Assembly (NCBI GenBank): GCA_016195505.1
Contig: JACPZN010000200.1
Location: forward strand, 1 to 6,449
Length of the DNA stretch: 6,449 nt
Source: Nitrospirota bacterium
Lineage (GTDB): Bacteria; Nitrospirota; Nitrospiria; Nitrospirales; Nitrospiraceae
Direction of reading: 5' to 3'
Below are positions 1-5,120 of this stretch, one piece after another. The notes beneath the pieces are model-generated. The model was not told the DNA's origin. It did no database searches and saw only the letters and a program-made list of their open reading frames with translations. Each line of letters opens with the position of its first letter. Position 1 is the first letter of the stretch. The position numbers were made by a program, and so were the translations under genes.

Positions 1-627
1 TACGGCTTCGATCGTGCCTTTCACTTCGTCGGGATAAGGATCCTTCATAGCCACAATACGCTCCGGCAAACTGTGTGCTGTAAACAGCACCGGCACAGTC
101 GCTCGCACATCGGCTGGAAATTTCAACAGCGCCTGCTGAATATTCTCGACGATCGCCGAAATCAGTTTGGGGTGTTTATGCCAACTGCTGACATAGCTGA
201 CTGTGGCACTGCTCGGCAAAGCTGAACGCGCCTCATCCACTTTCTTCTGATAGGCTCCGGTACTCAGGGAGGATTGTTGTGGCGCCATGCAGAGGCCGAT
301 AATCCGCTCAGGAGCTTCTCTGAGCAACTCAACATAGGTCTCCTTGATAAATGGATGCCAATGCCGCAACCCGACGTAGACACGGTATCGATCTTCGCCT
401 GATTCGTTCAGCCGCCGTTCCAGCTTCTCCGCCACATGCTTCGTGATGCCGACAGCCGGCGACTTCCCACCAGTCACTCGATACCGCTCACGAATCTCCT
501 CGACGAGTTCAGGCGGCGTCGGTCTGCCTCCCCGCACATCGAGCAGAAACGGCTCGACATTCTCCAAACAATCCGGCCCACCCATGGCCATCAGGAGAAT
601 AGCGGTAGGACGTTTCGATTCTGACAC
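1..627 (-). CDS. hemH: Ferrochelatase (protohaem ferro-lyase), 3' end cut by the window edge
   Basis: Ferrochelatase inserts ferrous iron into protoporphyrin IX (or coproporphyrin III in the coproporphyrin-dependent branch), one of the last steps of haem synthesis. The first 209 codons are present and open to the left edge. Visible family hallmarks are the N-terminal ILLMAMGGP stretch (about residues 10-18), the FLLDVRGGRP-type segment that follows it, the GLRHWHPF segment and the FTAHSLPERI motif. His185 in AHSLP matches the catalytic, metal-binding histidine known from Bacillus and human enzymes (His183 in B. subtilis). I chose the GTG at 627-625 because GAGG lies five bases upstream and the N-terminus reads MSESKRPTAILL. 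A later in-frame ATG would remove the first beta strand. The gene follows hemE on the same strand after an 80-base AT-rich spacer, so it is probably co-transcribed. Identification is firm; the exact start is slightly less so. Confidence 0.94.
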   Translation of the reverse strand, partial: MSESKRPTAILLMAMGGPDCLENVEPFLLDVRGGRPTPPELVEEIRERYRVTGGKSPAVGITKHVAEKLERRLNESGEDRYRVYVGLRHWHPFIKETYVELLREAPERIIGLCMAPQQSSLSTGAYQKKVDEARSALPSSATVSYVSSWHKHPKLISAIVENIQQALLKFPADVRATVPVLFTAHSLPERIVAMKDPYPDEVKGTIEAV

Positions 628-638
628 AGAAACCTCAG

Positions 639-708
639 TGCAAAATTTAAAAGGTAAAATTCAAAAACTTGTCCCACTCATTTTTCACTTTTCATTTTGC
701 ATTTTATT
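639..708. repeat. AT-rich heptad-phased inverted repeat between hemE and hemH
   Basis: The left arm (639-666) is four 7-base units of the form nnnAAAA, with A-runs beginning at 642, 649, 656 and 663. The right arm (682-708) is four units of the form TTTTnnn, with T-runs at 682, 689, 695 and 702, one unit being six bases long. The outermost 8 bases pair perfectly (TGCAAAAT at 639-646 with ATTTTGCA at 694-701), and the rest of the arms pair with small bulges. The central spacer is 667-681. On the hemE-hemH message this would be a long AU-rich stem-loop. It starts at the hemE stop codon and ends 11 bases before the hemH GTG, leaving only the Shine-Dalgarno sequence outside. It could be an mRNA-stability or processing element, or a miniature repeat. 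Confidence 0.7.
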
Positions 709-1678
709 CAACGTTGGCTGAGCTTATGCACCATCTCGATCGTCGCCGCAACATGATCGACGGGTGTCGTTGGAAGAATTCCATGGCCGAGATTGAAGAT
801 GTGGCCTGCACGCCCGCCGGCGCGTCGCAAGATATTTTCAACCCGGCGTTCGATTTCATGGAGCGGCGCAAACAGGACGAGCGGATCGAGGTTGCCTTGT
901 ACCGCGCGATCATGCCCGACCATGGCCCAGGCTTCGTCGAGATGAATCCGCCAGTCGATTCCGATGACATCTCCCCCCGCTTCGCGCATCTGCCGAAGAA
1001 TGGCCGTCGTGCCGGTGCCGAAATGAATCATCGGCACACCCTCTCGCTTGAGCCCGTCAAAAATCAATTGCACATGCGGCATGACGTACTCGGCATAGTC
1101 ATCCGCCGAGAGGCAACCCACCCAGCTATCGAAGAGCTGAATTGCCTGAGCACCAGCCTTGATTTGCCGCCTGAGATACCCCGTGATGACCCGCGCGAAC
1201 TTGTCCATGAGCCTATGCCACGCGGTGGGATCGCCGTACATCATCTGTTTCGTGTGCAAGTAGTTGCGCGACCCACCACCTTCAATCGCGTAGCTAGCCA
1301 GTGTGAAGGGCGCCCCGGCAAATCCGATCAATGGCACCCGTCCATTGAGGGCTCGGCGGGCCTGCCGGATGGCCTCGGCCACATATTCGAGTGCATCGCC
1401 GTCCACCACGTTGAGCCGTTCCACCCCCGCACGGTCGCGGACTCCAACGGAAGCAGAATGTCGGCAAAAATGATGGCCGCATCAAGCGGAAACCGATCAA
1501 TCGGCTGAAGCGTGACCTGCGCCGCTAATTCCGGCGTTTTGCACATTTCGAGAATCGAGTGTTTGGCGCGCAGCGTCCGGTACTCGGACATGTACCGCCC
1601 GGCCTGGCGCATGAACCACACGGGGGTACAATCGACTGGTTCGCGTCGACAGGCCTTGAGAAAACGATCGTTCATCAT
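708..1678 (-). pseudogene. hemE: Uroporphyrinogen decarboxylase with an internal deletion and frame break
   Basis: HemE converts uroporphyrinogen III to coproporphyrinogen III in the cytoplasm. The N-terminal part (1678-1442, 79 codons) carries RQAGRY (Arg24) and FADIL (Asp73), both substrate-binding segments of the family. The C-terminal part (1442-708, 244 residues) resumes one frame away at VRDRAGVERL and contains FTLASYAIEGG, QLFDSW, QGNLDP and the terminal FNLGHGI motif with its conserved histidine. The two parts sum to 323 residues, against about 340-355 for the family. Known HemEs have about 19 residues (a PMG...F...GP...P segment) between these points, so roughly 58 bases appear to be lost. 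Read as written, translation runs out of frame after LLPLE and stops at 1328, giving 116 residues. The start is the tandem ATG at 1678-1673, with a weak Shine-Dalgarno sequence. This may be a real mutation or an assembly or sequencing error. The rest of the gene shows no decay. Confidence 0.85.
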
Positions 1679-1824
1679 TTTGGCATTCTAGAGATGCATG
1701 GGCGAGGCTGTCAAACTGACTTCGAGGCATGGTATGGCCCCACACGAACTCAGGTAAAAGATAGACAGGCCCCACCATTCCGGTACAATAAACTAGAAGA
1801 AGTGATCAACCCGAGAAGCCCTGT

Positions 1825-1853
1825 TTCACTTTTCGTAGGGTTGTGTGTATAAT
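1825..1853 (+). promoter_or_regulatory. Predicted sigma70 promoter of the desaturase gene
   Basis: TTCACT at 1825-1830 (4 of 6 to the -35 consensus) is followed after exactly 17 bases by a perfect TATAAT at 1848-1853. The predicted transcription start is near 1860. It faces the desaturase and is the best promoter match in the window. Confidence 0.7.
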
Positions 1854-1869
1854 GGGGTCCCAATTACTT

Positions 1870-1906
1870 GGCTAAATTACCTGAGCATGGTTACGGTAAT
1901 TCAGCC
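1870..1906. promoter_or_regulatory. Inverted repeat at the predicted transcript start, operator or leader hairpin
   Basis: GGCTAAATTACC (1870-1881) and GGTAATTCAGCC (1895-1906) are complementary at 11 of 12 positions, with a 13-base spacer. It begins about ten bases after the predicted transcription start of the desaturase gene. As DNA it has the size of a dimeric-regulator operator just downstream of the promoter. As RNA it would be a stable 5'-terminal stem-loop. The sequence does not tell which, and I do not recognise it as a known regulator's site. Confidence 0.5.
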
Positions 1907-2028
1907 TCTGCGGCCTGTCTCATTCTTCACTACACAAGCGCCGCGAGATCGCTCAGCTTAATCGGGACCCCGGCGCCCTGTTTCCCACCACGGTGAATTG
2001 CCGAATCCCTGACCTGGAGGAGAATTGT

Positions 2029-3003
2029 ATGTCCGACGTGCGAACACTCCACTCAACTAAAACCCAGGACCTCTGGTTCTCGGTTCTTCGCTGGTTCGAT
2101 TCTTGGGCAGGCCTTGAACATATGAAGGTGCAAGGACCGCCGAAGGTCGATTGGCTGCGTAGCGTCCCCTTCATCGCGGTTCATTTGATGTGTCTCGGGA
2201 TTATCTGGGTCGGATGGAGCTGGACGGCCCTCGCCGTGGCGATCGCCTTTTATTTTCTCCGCATGTTCGCCATCACCGGCTGGTACCATCGATACTTCTC
2301 TCACCGGACCTTCAAGACCTCGCGTGCCGTCCAGTTCGCGTTCGCCATCCTGGGCGGCTCCTGCGCACAGCGGGGACCGTTGTGGTGGGCCGGCCATCAT
2401 CGCCATCATCACATCGCCTCTGATACGCCGGATGACGTGCATTCCCCGCGGCAGAAAGGGTTTCTCTGGTCGCACATCGGCTGGATTATGTCGCAGACGT
2501 ACTATGCCCCACGTCTCAAGGCGATCTCTGATTTTGCCAAGTTTCCGGAGCTGCGATTTCTCGATCGGTTCGACGGGCTCGTTCCCACTGTCGCCGGATT
2601 CGGGATGTTCGGGCTGGGCCGGTTGCTGGAAGCCTATGCACCGGCTCTTGGCACCGATGGACCTCAGATGCTGATCTGGGGGTTCTTTATCTCGACGGTG
2701 GCGCTGCTCCACGGCACGTGTACGATCAATTCGCTCTCCCACGTCTACGGGTCTCAACGCTATGTGACCGGCGACGATAGCCGCAATAACTTCATCCTGG
2801 CCCTTATCACGATGGGGGAAGGCTGGCACAATAATCACCATTACTATCCTGCCTCCACAAGGCAAGGCTTCTATTGGTGGGAGCTCGACCTGACCTACTA
2901 CTGCCTAAGGCTGCTGGAGCAGCTTGGACTGGTATGGGATATTCGGGAGGTGCCTGAGTACGTGCGTGAAGGAAAGAGCAAGCAGGAATCGATCGCGGTC
3001 TAG
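2029..3003 (+). CDS. Membrane fatty acid (acyl-CoA delta-9 type) desaturase
   Basis: This is a 324-residue di-iron integral membrane desaturase of the stearoyl-CoA desaturase/OLE1-like family, which introduces a cis double bond into long-chain acyl chains and so tunes membrane fluidity. All metal-ligand boxes are present: HRYFSH at 87-92, HHRHHH at 123-128, NSLSH at 234-238 and HNNHH at 267-271. Hydrophobic segments lie at about 46-84, 101-112, 183-200 and 212-228, as expected for the family. The ATG at 2029 was chosen because a near-perfect GGAGGAG lies six bases upstream. The frame stays open to a GTG at 1993, but that lacks a ribosome site and adds a stretch unlike the family. The gene is monocistronic: it has its own promoter, a stem-loop behind it, and an oppositely oriented neighbour on each side. 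The electron donor is not encoded here. Substrate and regiospecificity are inferred from the family. Confidence 0.93.
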   Translation: MSDVRTLHSTKTQDLWFSVLRWFDSWAGLEHMKVQGPPKVDWLRSVPFIAVHLMCLGIIWVGWSWTALAVAIAFYFLRMFAITGWYHRYFSHRTFKTSRAVQFAFAILGGSCAQRGPLWWAGHHRHHHIASDTPDDVHSPRQKGFLWSHIGWIMSQTYYAPRLKAISDFAKFPELRFLDRFDGLVPTVAGFGMFGLGRLLEAYAPALGTDGPQMLIWGFFISTVALLHGTCTINSLSHVYGSQRYVTGDDSRNNFILALITMGEGWHNNHHYYPASTRQGFYWWELDLTYYCLRLLEQLGLVWDIREVPEYVREGKSKQESIAV

Positions 3004-3017
3004 GAAGAATGTGAGAG

Positions 3018-3063
3018 ATCTGTTGATCTGTCGAGTCCACCGAAACTTAACAGATCAATAGAT
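3018..3063. terminator. Stem-loop between convergent genes, probable bidirectional terminator
   Basis: Arms 3018-3031 (ATCTGTTGATCTGT) and 3050-3063 (ACAGATCAATAGAT) pair over 14 positions with one G-U wobble, around an 18-base loop. It begins 14 bases after the desaturase stop and lies 20 bases beyond the stop of the minus-strand gene, the right place for a shared terminator. There is no run of T after either arm, so a classic intrinsic terminator is not assured. Each arm is built from two 8-base near-repeats. Confidence 0.45.
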
Positions 3064-3082
3064 TCAGAAATTTCCCGCCATA

Positions 3083-3553
3083 CTAGACCCAATCAGACTC
3101 CTCGGGCGAGCCTGTTTGCTCGGACACCCGATCGGCCAAGACCTCACGAATCCTCCGACTCTCTGAATCAATTTCTCCCCGCTCTGCATCCGGCACGACC
3201 CAGGCATCGTCGGAATTGAGCTCGAACCGATAGTGGTTTTTCCTCAGCGAGAACCACTCCACATACGGATGTGGGGCTAGGTTGGGATGCGGATCGAATG
3301 AAATGAGATTGACCGTCCCGATCTGCGGATTCTCCATATCGCCGATGACCTGCCCGGCCATATCTTCATCCTCAAATCGACTGTTGCGAAACCCGATCAC
3401 CTCACCCGCGATGTCGGCCTTGAAGTCGCCTCGTAAATAGAAATCCACCGGCCCGATGGCTGCAAAAACGATTTTCCCGACGACCGTCCCCTCGACTCGA
3501 TTATCCAGAAACCCTTCCTGGACCCACCGACCATTTCCAAATTTTTGTGCCAT
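3083..3553 (-). CDS. Conserved-looking hypothetical protein, 156 aa, unknown function
   Basis: I do not recognise a named family. The protein is soluble, with no signal peptide or membrane segment. The N-terminal half (about residues 5-80) alternates short hydrophobic and charged stretches rich in G, V and I (VEGTVVGKIVF, ADIAGEVIGF, MAGQVIGDM), which suggests beta structure with a repeated [DM]AG.VIG-type motif. A DPHPNLAPHPYVEW segment follows at about 86-99, then a hydrophilic, acidic C-terminus (about 120-156) likely to be helical or disordered. The ATG at 3553 has AAGGAG four bases upstream. It starts 21 bases after the EamA permease stop, so the two are very probably co-transcribed. No catalytic residues can be assigned. 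Confidence 0.8.
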   Translation of the reverse strand: MAQKFGNGRWVQEGFLDNRVEGTVVGKIVFAAIGPVDFYLRGDFKADIAGEVIGFRNSRFEDEDMAGQVIGDMENPQIGTVNLISFDPHPNLAPHPYVEWFSLRKNHYRFELNSDDAWVVPDAERGEIDSESRRIREVLADRVSEQTGSPEESDWV

Positions 3554-3574
3554 GTTGCTCCTTGCAAGTATGGG

Positions 3575-4441
3575 CTAGGCCGGTTGCACAATTTCAGCTG
3601 AAGGCGGTGGCTGAGTCTGCTTTTCAAACGCTCCGATCACCACCGCCAATAAAATGAGCGCGCTTCCTATCCACCCTTGGAGGTCCAGTGTCTCTCCGAG
3701 AAAATACCACGAGAGCCAGGCAGCATAGGCCGGCTCCGAGGCAAACACCAACGCCACTTGTTGAGCCGGAACAATCTGCTGAGCCCACATCTGCACCGCA
3801 AAGGCTCCTGTGGCCAATCCGCCGGTTACGCCGAGTCCAATCAGCAACACAGCGGTGGGCACAAAGGCGCTCGCCGGCGCCTGTTCCCACCACGTGATCG
3901 GAATGAACAGCAGCGTCATCGCCGCCATCTGGTAAGCCAGGAGTGAGGGTGCATCGAACTTGCGGGTGAATCGCTCAAGGCAGATGATGTGTCCCGCGAA
4001 AGCTACCGCACACCCCAGCGTCAAAAGATCACCGACGTTCATGGACGAGCTGGGCTTCACCAGCAACCAGAGCCCGGCCACAGCGATCGCCGTGGCGAGC
4101 AACACTCGGCCATCGAACCGCCTCAGCATCAATGGCACGAAAATCACGTACAGCGCCGTCAGGAAGGCAGAATTGGATGCGCCGGTGTAACGAAGCCCGA
4201 CGGTTTGCAGCACATAGCCGAGAAAGAGAAAGACCGTGGTGATCGCGCTCGCTGTGAGCACGGCGCGATCACGATGGAGTCGGTGGCCCACCACCGCGAA
4301 CCACACGCCGACCAGCAGGGCACCCAGAAAGAATCGGAGGAACAGGAACGAGAGTGGAGGAATTTGATCGAGAGCCGCTTTCGTGGCGGGAAACGTGGCA
4401 CCCCAGATCAAGGTCGTGAGGAGAAGGGCCAGTCTAGGCAT
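3575..4441 (-). CDS. EamA/DMT-superfamily inner-membrane permease
   Basis: This is a 288-residue protein of the drug/metabolite transporter superfamily (RhaT/YdcZ-like EamA proteins), which usually export or import small metabolites such as amino acids, nucleosides or sugars. Two homologous EamA repeats are visible. The first spans about residues 3-128 and opens with LIWGATFPATKAAL. The second spans about 138-272 and contains the family-typical EPAYAAWLSWYFLGE at 236-250. About ten hydrophobic segments are predicted, followed by a short hydrophilic tail rich in P and Q. Length is typical. The ATG at 4441 is the only usual start near the first membrane helix, but no Shine-Dalgarno sequence precedes it (CAACCTG). 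The heptad repeat ends 13 bases upstream. The substrate cannot be deduced. Confidence 0.9.
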   Translation of the reverse strand: MPRLALLLTTLIWGATFPATKAALDQIPPLSFLFLRFFLGALLVGVWFAVVGHRLHRDRAVLTASAITTVFLFLGYVLQTVGLRYTGASNSAFLTALYVIFVPLMLRRFDGRVLLATAIAVAGLWLLVKPSSSMNVGDLLTLGCAVAFAGHIICLERFTRKFDAPSLLAYQMAAMTLLFIPITWWEQAPASAFVPTAVLLIGLGVTGGLATGAFAVQMWAQQIVPAQQVALVFASEPAYAAWLSWYFLGETLDLQGWIGSALILLAVVIGAFEKQTQPPPSAEIVQPA

Positions 4442-4454
4442 CAGGTTGAAAACA

Positions 4455-4540
4455 GTGCTGAGATGTGAGCGCTGCGTGCCGGGACCTGAACGACAAGTGC
4501 TTCACTCGAGTCTCAGCACTCAGTCCTCGGCACTTCGTCT
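4455..4540. repeat. GC-rich heptad-phased inverted repeat between the 67-aa gene and the EamA gene
   Basis: The left arm (4455-4489) is five consecutive 7-base units near GnnCTGA, for example GTGCTGA, GCGCTGC and GACCTGA. The right arm (4506-4540) is five units near TCAGnnC, for example TCAGCAC, TCAGTCC and TCGGCAC. The two consensus sequences are reverse complements. The best local pairing is AGTGCTGAGA (4454-4463) with TCTCAGCACT (4511-4520), ten perfect base pairs. A 16-base spacer (4490-4505) separates the arms. The element directly touches the stop codon of the 67-aa gene at 4541 and stops 13 bases before the EamA start. Degenerate 7-base tandem units are known as STRR sequences in filamentous cyanobacteria; the inverted arrangement here is what I see, not a named family. 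Confidence 0.7.
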
Positions 4541-4744
4541 CTACGGCCTACAGAGAGGGCAGCGGCGTTCTATGTTGACCCCAGCCTGTTCCATGGCACG
4601 AAGCGCCCGCTCCTTATCGGGATAGTCGAACCAGCCCCCTTCCCAGAAATCACTGGATGTCGAATTGGACGGCACTTCTGAGCAACGGTCACGATGCAGC
4701 GTCACCCGATCGATCGATCGGGCTATATGAAGCCAGTAGGTCAT
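4541..4744 (-). CDS. Small hypothetical protein, 67 aa, with possible zinc ligands
   Basis: No family can be named with confidence. The protein has three visible parts: an N-terminal strand-like segment YWLHIARSIDRVTLHRDRC (3-21), a G/W-containing middle (WEGGWFDYPD, 34-43) leading into a short helix (KERALRAMEQAG, 44-55), and a C-terminal RRCPLCRP. His17 and Cys21 with the CxxC pair Cys62/Cys65 could form one zinc site; this is inference. The ATG at 4744 is the only usable start. AGGAGG is present but about 20 bases upstream, and a closer purine run ends about 13 bases upstream, so initiation looks weak or coupled to the upstream gene 33 bases away. It is probably part of the minus-strand operon leading to the EamA permease. 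Confidence 0.65.
   Translation of the reverse strand: MTYWLHIARSIDRVTLHRDRCSEVPSNSTSSDFWEGGWFDYPDKERALRAMEQAGVNIERRCPLCRP
4705..4722. repeat. Perfect 18-base palindrome inside the 67-aa gene
   Basis: CCCGATCGATCGATCGGG reads identically on both strands. It covers codons 8-13 of the 67-aa gene (encoding part of ARSIDRV), about 20 bases into the message. It contains three GATC sites and two ATCGAT sites. Confidence 0.75.
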
Positions 4745-4777
4745 GTGGAACGGGTGACCCCCTTCCTCCTTACCGGC

Positions 4778-4954
4778 TCAGGGGAGAAGCTGCCACTCAT
4801 CCTTCTCGATGAAAACCTTGACGCCTGTCTCCAACTTCTTGATATCGTCTTTCTCGAAGAGCCGCATGTAGCGCTCGATTCGATCATCGTCGTCAATTCG
4901 TTCTTCCTGGATTATCCCATTGTGACCTTTGTACCGTCGAATCAGCACTGACAT
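4778..4954 (-). CDS. Small acidic hypothetical protein, 58 aa
   Basis: This short protein has no recognised family. It opens with a strand-like MSVLIRRYKGHNGIIQEE, followed by an acidic DDDD cluster at 21-24, a probable helix RIERYMRLFEKDDIKKLE (25-42) and a hydrophobic, strand-like tail GVKVFIEKDEWQLLP. It has no membrane segment or signal. The start at 4954 is well supported by AGGAGG six bases upstream. The frame remains open to 5029, but that extension would begin inside the predicted promoter. It is the first gene of the apparent four-gene minus-strand operon, with a promoter predicted about 40-75 bases upstream. Its perfect ribosome site suggests it is well translated. Confidence 0.75.
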   Translation of the reverse strand: MSVLIRRYKGHNGIIQEERIDDDDRIERYMRLFEKDDIKKLETGVKVFIEKDEWQLLP

Positions 4955-4995
4955 CGAAATCCTCCTGTGATGCTGGCAGTCTAGGCACGTAAGTA

Positions 4996-5004
4996 TGCTA
5001 CAAT
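4996..5004 (+). promoter_or_regulatory. Predicted extended -10 promoter for the zinc-ribbon gene
   Basis: TGCTACAAT fits the extended -10 form TGnTATAAT with one mismatch in the hexamer. No good -35 lies upstream, as is usual for extended -10 promoters. The predicted start is near 5011, giving a leader of about 110 bases before the FmdB-type gene. Confidence 0.45.
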
Positions 5005-5029
5005 AAGCGGAACGTTGCTGGCTGGTCAA
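5000..5029 (-). promoter_or_regulatory. Predicted sigma70 promoter of the minus-strand four-gene unit
   Basis: On the minus strand, TTGACC (5029-5024, 5 of 6 to consensus) is followed after 18 bases by TATTGT (5005-5000, 4 of 6). The predicted start near 4993 leaves a leader of about 40 bases before the well-placed ribosome site of the 58-aa gene. Its -10 lies on the same bases as the plus-strand -10 above. Confidence 0.5.
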
Positions 5030-5096
5030 GGGCGTTCACAAGCACCCAGGAGATCGCCCATTCCCCAGCCACCTGCTGGATCCGGTCGTGATCCAG
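5019..5096 (+). promoter_or_regulatory. Structured leader upstream of the zinc-ribbon gene
   Basis: Two nested stems are visible: TGGCTGG (5019-5025) with CCAGCCA (5065-5071), and inside it GGGCG (5030-5034) with CGCCC (5055-5059). A separate perfect 7-bp hairpin follows, CTGGATC (5076-5082) with GATCCAG (5090-5096) around a 7-base loop. It borders the purine-rich ribosome-site region at 5095-5110. I see no match to a riboswitch class I know. It may act on translation or be incidental. Confidence 0.35.
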
Positions 5097-5120
5097 GAGA
5101 AAGAAAGGGAATTCTCGGCC

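Larger units (their letters stand above)
1679..2028. other. Divergent intergenic region between hemE (left) and the desaturase (right)
   Basis: This 350-base stretch holds no convincing protein gene. The right-facing promoter and the inverted repeat just after it are listed separately. From the predicted start near 1860 the desaturase message would carry a leader of about 170 bases. The leader includes a possible 24-codon reading frame (ATG at 1887, TAA at 1959-1961) without a clear Shine-Dalgarno sequence, and a GC-rich part around 1938-1980 with short complementary segments (GCGCC and GGCGC). On the hemE side I found no promoter with good hexamers. The best minus-strand combination, around 1765-1790, is too weak to annotate. 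Confidence 0.6.

Noticed and set aside
639..708. CRISPR-like or insertion-sequence end
   Set aside because: The units are 7 bases with no spacers, and there is no transposase or target duplication; a structured intergenic repeat fits better.
669..1508. 279-codon open frame on the plus strand
   Set aside because: It lies antisense to hemE, whose protein motifs are unmistakable; the antisense product has no family character and crosses the hemE break.
1497..1778. 93-codon minus-strand frame overlapping the hemE start
   Set aside because: Different frame from hemE over the conserved N-terminal motifs; no ribosome site.
1755..1795. Minus-strand hemE promoter candidate (TTGTAC with TCTATC or TATCTT)
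   Set aside because: Poor -10 matches or a 19-base spacing; not better than chance.
1993..2028. Upstream GTG extension of the desaturase
   Set aside because: The ATG at 2029 has GGAGGAG at ideal spacing; the GTG has none.
2395..2415. CAT/CAC-rich repeat
   Set aside because: It is the codon run for the HHRHHH metal-binding box of the desaturase, not a DNA repeat.
2053..2865. 270-codon open frame on the minus strand
   Set aside because: Shadow of the desaturase gene, which has all histidine boxes and an excellent ribosome site on the other strand.
3989..4468. 159-codon open frame on the plus strand
   Set aside because: Antisense shadow of the EamA permease; highly hydrophilic low-quality product.
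5088..5120. Upstream GTG extension of the zinc-ribbon protein
   Set aside because: The family begins MP(L/I)YEY, which is met exactly by the ATG at 5121.
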